Assembly (NCBI GenBank): GCA_034716895.1
Contig: JAYEKW010000006.1
Coordinates: forward strand, 1-53,637
DNA: 53,637 nucleotides
Source: Candidatus Neomarinimicrobiota bacterium
GTDB taxonomy: Bacteria; Fidelibacterota; UBA8477; JABMPR01
Direction: 5' to 3'
This document shows positions 7,624-15,585 of this stretch, one piece after another (within the stretch, counting starts at the first letter, position 1; each line of letters starts with the position of its first letter). Made by a program: the position numbers and the translations under genes. Under the pieces are notes generated by a model that was given only the letters and a program-made list of their open reading frames with translations, had not been told where the DNA came from and did no database searches.

Positions 7624-8184
7624 ATGTTGAAACATAGAATAAATTATTTAAATTTCGTTTATTTCGTCTTTCAGTCATTTCGCCTAAGATCTACTCTTTG
7701 TGTAACATTAGCAAACACTGCAGTTAGTATGTATAAATCCGTTTTATCAGACGCTTGTTTGGAAGTAGAATTGCCGAGAAAAGCTTTAAAATATTCCAAA
7801 CTGGGAATGATTGAGTACGCTGATGATAACATAACTAAACCGCGTTATGGTAACCGGTTGCCCAAGTTTTTAAAAGAGCTTACAATAGTTGAAATGTCAG
7901 TGCTCGCATACATTCATGAAACAATATTGGAGCTGATCCGTCTGTCAGTCCTTAATAAAGTAGAAGAAACTCGCAGGTTAGGTCATGCCTCGCATAACTT
8001 GCAATTCATCTTGATGAAATCAGATGAACATAAAACGATAGATGAAGGACAACCATTATTTGTATTCATGGAATTCGTCCCTGTATTGTCTGATAAATAT
8101 GTAGAATTTGTTGCTAACATACGTGGAATGACAAAGCTCAAGTTGATATATGAGGTAAATGAGAATTTGGATATCATCGAATAA
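7624..8184 (+). CDS. Cassette-encoded protein of unknown function
   Basis: I do not recognise this gene. The longest frame gives 186 residues from the ATG at 7624, 10 bases after the attC. An alternative ATG at 7729 gives 151 residues and removes a hydrophobic, Phe-rich N-terminus. Neither start has a good ribosome site. From about residue 36 the protein is soluble-looking, with a helical middle (FLKELTIVEMSVLAYIHETILELIRLS) and a C-terminal alternating strand pattern (KLKLIYEVNENLDII). It reads in the array direction and is followed at once by a collapsed attC. Cassette position favours a real gene; function is unknown. Confidence 0.6.
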   Translation: MLKHRINYLNFVYFVFQSFRLRSTLCVTLANTAVSMYKSVLSDACLEVELPRKALKYSKLGMIEYADDNITKPRYGNRLPKFLKELTIVEMSVLAYIHETILELIRLSVLNKVEETRRLGHASHNLQFILMKSDEHKTIDEGQPLFVFMEFVPVLSDKYVEFVANIRGMTKLKLIYEVNENLDIIE

Positions 8185-8188
8185 AGCC

Positions 8189-8210
8189 TTCTAACAATAT
8201 TAGGTTCGAT
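8189..8210 (+). repeat. Collapsed attC-like junction between two cassettes
   Basis: TTCTAAC (8189-8195) is followed after 8 bases by GTTCGAT (8204-8210). Compared with the full site at 6057-6144, the first bases (ctaacaa.attagg) and the last bases (gttcgataagg) match, while the hairpin of about 65 bases between them is missing. Confidence 0.6.
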
Positions 8211-8498
8211 AAGGCGCGGTTGTTATAAGGGGATTGATAAGAAGTCATTGTTTATCATGAAGTTAGTTTCAGTAATCATCACGACCAGTTCTCAATTATC
8301 GCTGGTAATATGATACTTTAATCACAAATAACAAGAATTACGGTGTGTCTTTGGTCATCATACGCTTCCTTAGATTTCATTTTCCTGCACCATGCGGGAT
8401 ATGGAAACGTATATTAGCCTGTTACTCTTATCAGTCAAGACCGGAGAATTGCTTTTCCGACGCGGAGCGGCTTACTTGAACAAAGGCTTGTTGCTGAC
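8204..8498 (+). repeat. Non-coding cassette body, copy 2 of the 295-base direct repeat
   Basis: This is nearly identical to 6138-6432. The 10-base stem of copy 1 is kept with one change (ggaaacgtat instead of ggaagcgtat). No gene is seen. Two close copies in one array point to a recent duplication or two separate captures of the same cassette. Confidence 0.85.
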
Positions 8499-8599
8499 AT
8501 ACCAAGAGGAGCTGAGTTGACAACAAAGACTAGCAATAGAATCATAGGCTTACTTCGCGAGAGTGTATTTGCGTGCAGCAAAAGCCTGGGGCGTTATAC
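8475..8599 (+). repeat. attC-like site of the second non-coding cassette
   Basis: CTTGAAC (8475-8481) begins the site and GTTATAC (8593-8599) ends it. AGGCTTGTTGCTG near 8485 pairs with CAGCAAAAGCCT near 8575 with one extra G, giving a clear stem. The inner sequence differs from copy 1, so the two sites diverged or were joined to different partners. Confidence 0.65.
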
Positions 8600-8695
8600 G
8601 CAATGCGAGCATCTGCTTAGGCATCGATAAGGATAGCGGATTGTAGAAGTAGACTTACGACACAAGAAAAAAATACAATATTTGGGGAACAGATT

Positions 8696-9298
8696 GTGAC
8701 GGGAATAGGCGGTAGTGACGGTGATGGTGGTGGAAGTAGATATCAAAAAGATTTAGCGGCAGCCAAAATTGCTGAAGCGAAATGGCGGGATGGCAAACAG
8801 GGGTCTGGCAATGGACAGGGTGCCGCACCAGGAGGAGGTTGTCTCACTGGATTTGGTGGTTGCTGGCTAATATCAATAACCCTCACCACATTAGGTATAA
8901 TATTTCTTATGGTTATCAGGTTGGGAGTGATGACTTATGAGAATATCACAAGTTTTGACATTATTGGTGATTATAGCGCTGGTCAATATTTTCGAAATAT
9001 CGGCCACATGGACAGGTATGGTACCTATACCGTGAACACCAAATCACTTGAATGCTATATAGAGCCTGGAGACGCTCTGGATGAATCTATTAAACCTTTC
9101 AGGAAACTGAGACGTGGGAAGCACTTCCAATATCGGGGTTATCAAGTTGTAGGAGAGCAAACACTGGTAGCCATTAAGTTGGAAGGGGCTGACCCTAATC
9201 ACTGTTACCTGCTACTTCCTGAGGTGTGGACCGGAAAATCCTATTGGGACTTTGGCGAAAGTGAACTTCTTACCGAAGTGATGGCTGAGGAGGATTGA
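8696..9298 (+). CDS. Small membrane protein with Gly-rich N-terminus, unknown function
   Basis: I do not recognise this 200-residue protein. Residues 1-55 are rich in Gly and charged residues (GGSDGDGGGS, GAAPGGGC), followed by one hydrophobic segment (WLISITLTTLGIIFLMVIRLGVM, about 56-79). The remaining 120 residues are soluble-looking with YXXXGHMDRYGTYTV and strand-rich segments, perhaps an extracytoplasmic domain. Start GTG at 8696 has a ttgggga ribosome site 6 bases before it. It fills the last cassette of the array, followed by an attC 78 bases after the stop. Anchored single-pass proteins of this type are common in cassettes; the role is unknown. Confidence 0.7.
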   Translation: MTGIGGSDGDGGGSRYQKDLAAAKIAEAKWRDGKQGSGNGQGAAPGGGCLTGFGGCWLISITLTTLGIIFLMVIRLGVMTYENITSFDIIGDYSAGQYFRNIGHMDRYGTYTVNTKSLECYIEPGDALDESIKPFRKLRRGKHFQYRGYQVVGEQTLVAIKLEGADPNHCYLLLPEVWTGKSYWDFGESELLTEVMAEED

Positions 9299-9375
9299 TT
9301 GTTCAAGAGGCTCACCTACCAGAAGTGGTGTCTACGAAAACCACTACATATTTAATGTTGATTGGTCGAACATGC

Positions 9376-9499
9376 GTATAACAATGGCTTCAACCTGATT
9401 CACACAAAGGGATTGGTTAGCTGAAATGATGTCTCAGGATACAGTGTTTGTACAAAAGGATAAATCATACAGAAGCCGCTCAAGCGCGGGACGTTATTG
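9376..9499 (+). repeat. attC-like site at the right end of the array
   Basis: GTATAAC (9376-9382) and GTTATTG (9493-9499) end a 124-base site, a length similar to the long attC of vibrios. GGCTTCAAC on the left and CTCAAGC/GAAGCC on the right can pair in part. Its right half matches that of the site at 6409-6532. Confidence 0.6.
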
Positions 9500-9704
9500 A
9501 TTTTATGTAATCAGACATGGTGTAGCTTGGGATATTAACGCACCCTCAGTTCTTCTTACAAAAAAAAATATGATCGAATATTGTATATTATCATTTAGAT
9601 TGGTGTGGCCTTTCCTATTTTAACCCGCCAATATGAAGGTGATGAATTATTGAAGAATCTGTAGCTTTGGGCTGCAAATTCAATGTTTATAAAAGGGGCT
9701 TATT
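9500..9704. other. Non-coding boundary between cassette array and core genes
   Basis: I see no gene. The stretch is A+T-rich, with atattgtatattatc near 9580, and probably holds the promoter of the ferredoxin gene, but I cannot point to a convincing box pair. Confidence 0.4.
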
Positions 9705-9899
9705 ATGATCCTTATAAAAGAAAACCGATGTGATTTTTGCGGCACTTGTGTGGCGGTCTGCCCCGTAGATGCTATCGAATTGCGCGAAGCTGATATCTCA
9801 ATTATTCATGAGACCTGTATCGATTGTGATATCTGTATCTGGGTCTGCCCCATAGATGTTCTGAGTAGCGACAACAAGCCGGAGGATAAAAATGACTGA
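9705..9899 (+). CDS. Two-cluster [4Fe-4S] ferredoxin
   Basis: This 64-residue ferredoxin has two CxxCxxCxxxCP motifs: CDFCGTCVAVCP (about 9-20) and CIDCDICIWVCP (about 39-50). It would carry two [4Fe-4S] clusters and pass electrons in the cytoplasm. A good aaaagggg ribosome site precedes the ATG. Its last bases overlap the start of the flavoprotein gene by 8 bases, so it is very probably the electron donor of that enzyme. It is complete and of normal length. Confidence 0.93.
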   Translation: MILIKENRCDFCGTCVAVCPVDAIELREADISIIHETCIDCDICIWVCPIDVLSSDNKPEDKND

Positions 9900-11064
9900 T
9901 TATGATGTGATCGTCGTTGGTGGTGGACCTGCCGGTTCCATGGCAGCTCATGCCGCTGCATCCAAGGGACTCAAAACCATTATGCTGGAGAAAGATCGGG
10001 ATATTGGTTACCCGGTTAGATGTGGGGAGGCCGTCAGTGATGAGGGGTTGCGGCAGTTCATGGAGCCGCGGCCGGAATGGATCGCTGCCACGATTTCAAA
10101 AATCAGGATGCGTTCTCCGAATAATACCGAAATTGATTTCAGATCACCTGGCTCAGGCTATATCCTGCATCGGCGCATATTTGATTATGCTCTGGCCAAT
10201 CGAGCCAGTCAGGCTGGTGTTGAGATCCAGACCAGAGCCTATGTTGATGGCTTGATCATTGAAGATGATGTTGTCTGTGGTGTTCATTACCAGTACATGG
10301 GCGAACCACGCAGTTTGAGGGCTAAACTGGTAATAGCAGCTGATGGTGTTGAATCTCGAGTTGGTCGAATGGCCGGAATTCGGTCCGCTATTAAGCTGAG
10401 GGATATAGAATCCGGTTACCAGGTCACTGTTGGCAACATTGATATCGATCAGGAAATGATTGATTTTTATGTTGGCAGTAATTGGGCTCCAGGTGGCTAC
10501 CTCTGGGTATTTCCAAAAGGTGATCGCATGGCAAACATCGGGCTGGGAGTGAACGGAACTTTGTCAAAAGATTATAATTCCCACGATCTGATTCACAATT
10601 TCCTGAAAGAACAGTATCCCCAGGCCACCGTGTTGACCAGTGTTTGTGGAGGTGTACCCATTGCCCAGACCCTGAAGCGGATTACTGGAAATGGGATCAT
10701 GTTGACCGGAGATGCAGCCCGCATGGTGAATCCAGTTTCTGGAGGAGGCATTGTATCCGGCATGCACGCCGGTAAGATTGCCGGTGAGGTTTCAGCAGAA
10801 GCACTTGCAGCAGGAGATGTCAGCATAAAAGGCCTCGAAGAATACCCAAAAAGATGGCGCAAAGCAGGCGGCAAGAACCACGAGGCGCTCCATCGTATCT
10901 CCGAGACCATCTATGACATATCAGATGAACAACTTGACAGGATCGCATTAAGGCTTTCAAAAACAAAGGAACAGGACCGCACATTGCTCAAGATATTTAC
11001 TACCGTTGCCCGAGAAAAACCTAGAATCCTTTTAGATGTGACCCGGGCTTTTGCAGGGCTTTAG
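9892..11064 (+). CDS. Geranylgeranyl reductase-family flavoprotein
   Basis: This is a 390-residue FAD-dependent reductase. The dinucleotide motif VIVVGGGPAGSMAAHAA lies at about 5-21 and ends in EKD. CGEAVSD (about 44-50), GYLWVFPKGD (about 203-212) and GDAARMVNPVSGGGI (about 274-288) are hallmarks of the GGR family, which saturates double bonds of isoprenoid chains such as quinone tails or polyprenyl lipids. Coupling with the ferredoxin supports a ferredoxin-driven reduction. The exact lipid substrate cannot be told from sequence. Nothing looks damaged. Other FAD monooxygenases share the fold, but the motif set favours GGR. Confidence 0.88.
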   Translation: MTDYDVIVVGGGPAGSMAAHAAASKGLKTIMLEKDRDIGYPVRCGEAVSDEGLRQFMEPRPEWIAATISKIRMRSPNNTEIDFRSPGSGYILHRRIFDYALANRASQAGVEIQTRAYVDGLIIEDDVVCGVHYQYMGEPRSLRAKLVIAADGVESRVGRMAGIRSAIKLRDIESGYQVTVGNIDIDQEMIDFYVGSNWAPGGYLWVFPKGDRMANIGLGVNGTLSKDYNSHDLIHNFLKEQYPQATVLTSVCGGVPIAQTLKRITGNGIMLTGDAARMVNPVSGGGIVSGMHAGKIAGEVSAEALAAGDVSIKGLEEYPKRWRKAGGKNHEALHRISETIYDISDEQLDRIALRLSKTKEQDRTLLKIFTTVAREKPRILLDVTRAFAGL

Positions 11065-11141
11065 GCGGTTTTTGGATTTCTGGTTTATCAGGTGCCCACG
11101 ACTTAATCTATGGGTTGCTGAAGAAAGAGGATTAACGATTT

Positions 11142-11195
11142 ATGATTTTAGAAGTGAATGATTTAAAAGAATTGCAGGAATTAAACGATTTATGA
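11142..11195 (+). CDS. Possible 17-codon leader peptide before the DinG gene
   Basis: ATG at 11142 opens a frame of 17 codons (MILEVNDLKELQELNDL) whose TGA overlaps the ATG of the next gene in an ATGA. An aaagagg ribosome site lies 11 bases upstream. The sequence taacgatttatga occurs twice, at this start and at its end, so it may come from a small duplication. A coupling or regulatory role is plausible but unproven. Confidence 0.35.
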   Translation: MILEVNDLKELQELNDL

Positions 11196-14053
11196 GTTTT
11201 GCTGAATATTTACAGGGCATTGGCCTGGGAACCTTTGTTTCATTTGATCTTGAAACAACTGGACTGGATCCCAATAAAGATTATGTAATTGAATTTGGTG
11301 CCGTAAAAGTGGTCGATGGTGTTCCTGCGGAACGCTTTCAGCAGTTTATCAAACCACCTGTCAGGATCCCGAAATTTATTCAGAAGCTGACCGGTATCAC
11401 TGATGAGATGGTCCAGGATGCACCCACTTTTGAAGAGATTGTGGATGACCTTTATGATTTTCTGGGTGATCATCCCCTGGTAGCTCATAACATCTACTTT
11501 GATCATAACTTTCTTAATGTCAAACGGGAAGATATTGATGGTATCCCTTTAAATAATGATCTGATGGATACCTTGAGCCTGGTCAGGACCATGCGTTATG
11601 ATATGATCAATCATAAATTGGGCACAGTGGCAGAATTCTATGGATTGTCAAAAGAAGGTGCCCATCGAGCAGACTACGATGCAGATCTGGTCGCAGACAT
11701 TCTCTTGATCCTGCTCTCTGAAATGCATCGAATTCCCAATGAAGTTCTGGAAGTTCTGGTTAAAGTCATGGACGGAACCGATCTGCCGAATGAAACGCTA
11801 TATCGACGCATGCTGGATTGGACTGCCAGCGGGCGCAATTTGGGTGAGCTGGAAAAATATCCCCGGATTCCGTTGCCGAATAAACCTAACATCAGACACC
11901 ACACGACAGATGGATCGTATCCCGATCTTGAGCAAATATTTTCAGAGGATGGCCTGCTCTCGCAGCATCTGGAGTCTTATGAACCACGAGCAACCCAGGT
12001 TGCTTTGGCTCAGGATATCCAGACAGCCATGCGCAATGATGAATTCCTCGTGGCAGAAGCCGGGACCGGTGTGGGGAAGAGTCTGGCCTATGCTATCCCA
12101 GCTGTATTGACTCGCCACGAATTGAATGAAGATGAACCGGTCTTCATCAGTTGTAATACCAAGAATCTTCAGGATCAGCTCTTCCATAAAGAGATTCCGT
12201 TCATTCAAGAAAAACTGGGACTTCCACTTCGGGCTTTACTTTTGAAGGGTCGCAATAATTATCTATGTAAGACGAAGTGGCAACGCGGTTTGCGTGATAT
12301 TGCCTGGCGTTTTAATCGTCGCGAGAAAGAAGGACTGCAGACCCTGGTTGTGTGGGCACATGAAACACTCACCGGGGATATTGACGAACACAATGGTTTC
12401 CATACTATTGGGCACGCTTTGGTCTGGTCAAAACTGAATAGCGAACCGGGTTTTTGCACAACCCAGGTATGTGCACCAAATGACTTCTGTTATCTGGGCA
12501 AGCTACGGCAGGAGTCGGCTAAAGCAGACCTGGTGGTTGTCAATCATTCACTGCTATTGGCGGATGCTGCCTCTGATCATGGAATTTTACCGAGCTACCA
12601 ACGGTTGATAGTCGATGAAGCCCAGCTACTGGAAAAAACGGCTTACCAGTTCTTTGCCTCGGAATTTTCCTATAAAAGCCTGCGCATCCAAATGGATCAA
12701 CTCTATTACAAAGGTCGCAGTAAAAGTGGTCTGGACATCGAGCTTAAGCATTTGATGGTTCCTCTGGGTGATGGTCAGAAACAGGGCATTACCGGATATC
12801 TGGATCAACTGGAAGGCGATGTGGTTGAGATAAATAAACTACTCCTTGCATTTTTTACAGAATTCAAAGCCAGCCGTCAGCGTGATGTTGAGCGGGCTAC
12901 CTTTACCTACAAAGAACTTTACACTCAGGAAAAAGATGTTTTTGCACCAGTGCGAGGCGAATGGTACACGCTGACAACAGCATTGACAAAATTGCTTAAC
13001 CTGGTTCGTGATGTTGAGAAAGCACTGGATGAGCTGGACGACGACAAGCTGTCGGGTTTGGCTGAGATAAGCACTCGGATCAAATCCTGGCGGGAAATGA
13101 TGAACCAGACTCTGGCTGTCATGGATCGTCAGGCTGCTGCAGATGATTCAGATCTGATCTACTGGTTTGAGATCTTGCCTAAGAGTGATGTTGTTGCAGT
13201 TAAATTTGTTCAGGTCCCTCTGGAAATAGGAAAACAGATGCAGGACAGACTCTATGAAGAGATGTCCTCGATCATCTTCACTTCTGGCACCTTAAGCGTG
13301 GATGGCAGCTTCAATTACCTGTTAAACCGATTGGGTCTGCGTGGACACGATCGTTTGCAGGAAAAGACCTATCCTTCTCCTTTTTACTATGAAGAACAAG
13401 CCCGGATATTCGTGCCCACTTTTATGGGACCCCAATATGCCGAGAATTATACCACTGAAGTACTTTTTCTATTGGAAAAGATCTGGAAAACCCATCCAGT
13501 TGGCACGATGATTCTCTTTACCAGCTATACCATGCTTTTGAATTGGCAGGAAGAATTGGAGGATCGGATAAAGGGATCGGGTCGTCACTTGTTGGTCCAG
13601 TCAAGCCGAGTCTCTCGTCTGGATCTGATCAATCAATTCCGGAAATATCCCGGGAGTATTTTGTTGGCCACAGATAGTTTCTGGCAGGGGATTGATCTAC
13701 CAGGTGATGCTTTACAGTTATTGGTTATTGCAAAATTACCCTTTTCTGTACCCTCAGATCCCATCGTAAGAGCTAATAGTAATGCCTTGAAGGCTGCCGG
13801 TGAGAATGACTTTATGGGCTATAGCGTTCCGGAAGCCGCCATTAAATACAAACAGGGGGTTGGCAGACTCATTCGGAGTACAACTGATTTCGGAGCGATC
13901 ATTTCACTGGACGAGCGTATATTTACCAAACGATATGGGGAATATTTTCGGAATTCAACACCGATTCCACACGTACCAGCCCGATCTGAGAAGGAAATGG
14001 TGGAACTGGTTAGAGCTTGGTTCACATCACATGGAGTCAAAGCCCGGAGTTGA
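11192..14053 (+). CDS. dinG: DinG-type helicase fused to a DnaQ-like exonuclease
   Basis: This 953-residue protein joins an N-terminal DEDDh exonuclease (about 1-170; FDLETTG with Asp19/Glu21, HNIYFDHNF, HRADYDADL) to an XPD/DinG superfamily 2 helicase. The helicase has Walker A AGTGVGKS (about 291-298), four Cys for an iron-sulfur cluster (NYLC, GFC, QVC, DFC), a Walker B box LIVDEAQ in place of the usual DEAH, and late motifs DSFWQGIDLPG and QGVGRLIR. Fusions of this kind occur in Firmicutes and other bacteria. It likely unwinds and trims DNA or RNA-DNA hybrids during repair. It begins the lipoprotein, obgE, dprA group with short gaps. Confidence 0.93.
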   Translation: MSFAEYLQGIGLGTFVSFDLETTGLDPNKDYVIEFGAVKVVDGVPAERFQQFIKPPVRIPKFIQKLTGITDEMVQDAPTFEEIVDDLYDFLGDHPLVAHNIYFDHNFLNVKREDIDGIPLNNDLMDTLSLVRTMRYDMINHKLGTVAEFYGLSKEGAHRADYDADLVADILLILLSEMHRIPNEVLEVLVKVMDGTDLPNETLYRRMLDWTASGRNLGELEKYPRIPLPNKPNIRHHTTDGSYPDLEQIFSEDGLLSQHLESYEPRATQVALAQDIQTAMRNDEFLVAEAGTGVGKSLAYAIPAVLTRHELNEDEPVFISCNTKNLQDQLFHKEIPFIQEKLGLPLRALLLKGRNNYLCKTKWQRGLRDIAWRFNRREKEGLQTLVVWAHETLTGDIDEHNGFHTIGHALVWSKLNSEPGFCTTQVCAPNDFCYLGKLRQESAKADLVVVNHSLLLADAASDHGILPSYQRLIVDEAQLLEKTAYQFFASEFSYKSLRIQMDQLYYKGRSKSGLDIELKHLMVPLGDGQKQGITGYLDQLEGDVVEINKLLLAFFTEFKASRQRDVERATFTYKELYTQEKDVFAPVRGEWYTLTTALTKLLNLVRDVEKALDELDDDKLSGLAEISTRIKSWREMMNQTLAVMDRQAAADDSDLIYWFEILPKSDVVAVKFVQVPLEIGKQMQDRLYEEMSSIIFTSGTLSVDGSFNYLLNRLGLRGHDRLQEKTYPSPFYYEEQARIFVPTFMGPQYAENYTTEVLFLLEKIWKTHPVGTMILFTSYTMLLNWQEELEDRIKGSGRHLLVQSSRVSRLDLINQFRKYPGSILLATDSFWQGIDLPGDALQLLVIAKLPFSVPSDPIVRANSNALKAAGENDFMGYSVPEAAIKYKQGVGRLIRSTTDFGAIISLDERIFTKRYGEYFRNSTPIPHVPARSEKEMVELVRAWFTSHGVKARS

Positions 14054-14073
14054 AAAATAAAACAGGAAATAGA

Positions 14074-14604
14074 ATGAAAAATATTAAATGGCTGCTCATT
14101 AATTTAGTGGTACTGCTCTTCATTATGAGCTGTGCCTCGAAAGTTGTGCAGTACGACCTGCCCAGTGTTGAAGCAACAGCCACCCCTGAATGGGTCAAGA
14201 CACAAGCATCTATCAGAGATACTATCTTCATTGTGATCCATCTCCCAAAAGCTGGTCATGTTGACCTCAACCAATCAATTCAGTCAGCACAATCGGAGTT
14301 GCATACTGTTCTGGCCAATGAGATCGAGGTTATCCTGCGTGACTACTGGGATCAAAAAGAGGTCGATCATAATGAGGATGTCGCTTTTAAACTAATTTCT
14401 GAATTGCCATTAACGCTGGAACATATCATGCAATATGTGACCATTAGAGATGGCTGGGAGCAGTCAGGAAATATATCGATCCTGTGTGCTCTGGATTACG
14501 AACAGGCAACAGAGGTTTTGATGACAGATATGGAAATTAAGGATCGAGCCTTTCGATCCTACTTCAAGCGCCGGATGGATCACCTTGCACAGGATCACCG
14601 CTAG
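14074..14604 (+). CDS. Lipoprotein of unknown function
   Basis: The ATG at 14074, with an acaggaaat ribosome site, gives 176 residues starting with a lipoprotein signal: MKNIKWLLI, a hydrophobic run and the lipobox FIMSC (Cys near 21). The mature part has no motif I recognise; it contains helical stretches (NQSIQSAQSELHTVLANEI) and an acidic middle. It lies 21 bases after dinG and 9 bases before obgE, so they are probably cotranscribed. It would sit on the outer side of the inner membrane or on the outer membrane. A longer frame from 14017 would hide the signal and is rejected. Confidence 0.8.
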   Translation: MKNIKWLLINLVVLLFIMSCASKVVQYDLPSVEATATPEWVKTQASIRDTIFIVIHLPKAGHVDLNQSIQSAQSELHTVLANEIEVILRDYWDQKEVDHNEDVAFKLISELPLTLEHIMQYVTIRDGWEQSGNISILCALDYEQATEVLMTDMEIKDRAFRSYFKRRMDHLAQDHR

Positions 14605-14613
14605 GAAAGTTTA

Positions 14614-15585
14614 ATGAGATTTGTTGATTATGTAAAAATAAGAGTAGCAGCAGGAGCTGGCGGGAATGGCATCGTCGCTTTTCGTCGTGAAAAATTTGTG
14701 CCCAAGGGTGGTCCGGCTGGTGGCAATGGTGGCAATGGCGGTAGTGTGATCCTCAAGGTCAATATCCAGCTGCATACATTGCAGGATATTCGCTACCATC
14801 GCATTTACAAAGCTGAACGCGGGAAACATGGCGAAGGTAGTCTCAGGCATGGCAAAAAGGGTGAAGATATCATCATTGAAGTACCGGCAGGAACTATTGT
14901 AAAAGATGGAACAAGCGGTGAGGTGCTGGCAGACCTGCAAATGGACGGTGAGTCTTTAGTAGCGGCCAGAGGAGGCTGGGGTGGTCGTGGAAACGCGAAG
15001 TTTGCGACCTCAACTCATCAAACCCCCCGAGAATTCGAGCTGGGAAAAGCAGGGCAGGAGCGAGAGCTTGATCTTGAGCTAAAAGTACTGGCCGATGTTG
15101 GTCTGGTGGGCTTTCCAAATGCAGGAAAATCGACCCTGCTGGCTCGTGTTAGTCAAGCAAAACCAAAGATCGCCGACTATCCTTTCACAACTCTGACCCC
15201 AAATCTAGGCATTGTTAAATCAGGTGAATACAGCAGCTTTGTCATGGCTGACATTCCTGGTCTTATTGAAGGAGCCCATGAAGGCAAAGGTCTGGGAACT
15301 CAATTTTTAAAGCACGTGGAACGATGCAGTGTTTTGCTGTTTATGGTGGATGCCAATGATGAAGACCCTTCCAAGTCCTACCAGTTACTCTATGAAGAAG
15401 TCCAGAAATTCAGTCCTGAACTGTTGAAACGTCAGCGACTCCTGGCGATCACCAAAATGGATGCAACCGTCGGAGTGCCCAAGATTTCCACTTTTGAGCC
15501 AATCGATATCCTGCCCATCTCTTCAGTGAGTGGCGAGGGCGTTGAAGCCTTGATCAAAGCCCTGGTGAAGAACATCAGTGGATAA
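14614..15585 (+). CDS. obgE: GTPase Obg/CgtA
   Basis: This 323-residue GTPase acts in 50S ribosome maturation and stress control. The N-terminal Obg domain is rich in Gly (GGNGGNGGS, residues 37-44; RGGWGGRGNAKF, about 119-130). G1 is GFPNAGKS (166-173), G3 DIPG (213-216) and G5 SSVSGEG. G4 reads TKMD (280-283) in place of NKxD, keeping the Lys and Asp. The variable C-terminal OCT domain is absent, as in many family members. It overlaps dprA by 8 bases. Confidence 0.96.
   Translation: MRFVDYVKIRVAAGAGGNGIVAFRREKFVPKGGPAGGNGGNGGSVILKVNIQLHTLQDIRYHRIYKAERGKHGEGSLRHGKKGEDIIIEVPAGTIVKDGTSGEVLADLQMDGESLVAARGGWGGRGNAKFATSTHQTPREFELGKAGQERELDLELKVLADVGLVGFPNAGKSTLLARVSQAKPKIADYPFTTLTPNLGIVKSGEYSSFVMADIPGLIEGAHEGKGLGTQFLKHVERCSVLLFMVDANDEDPSKSYQLLYEEVQKFSPELLKRQRLLAITKMDATVGVPKISTFEPIDILPISSVSGEGVEALIKALVKNISG

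Larger units (their letters stand above)
5296..9499 (+). mobile_element. Integron cassette array without integrase (CALIN)
   Basis: Six or seven attC-like sites follow one another in the same orientation, each placed just behind a gene or a non-coding unit: 5296-5319 (collapsed), 6057-6144, 6409-6532, 7516-7614, 8189-8210 (collapsed), 8475-8599 and 9376-9499. They start with an RYYYAAC-like box, end with a GTTRRRY-like box, and most have paired arms in between. All cassette genes read to the right. A 285-base repeated unit starts exactly at the GTT of an end box in both copies, as expected if cassettes join there. No integrase gene lies in the window, so the array is either distant from its integrase or orphaned. 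Confidence 0.75.

Noticed and set aside
5296-9499. CRISPR array
   Set aside because: The repeats are few, long, differ in length and flank genes; there are no regular short spacers and no cas genes.
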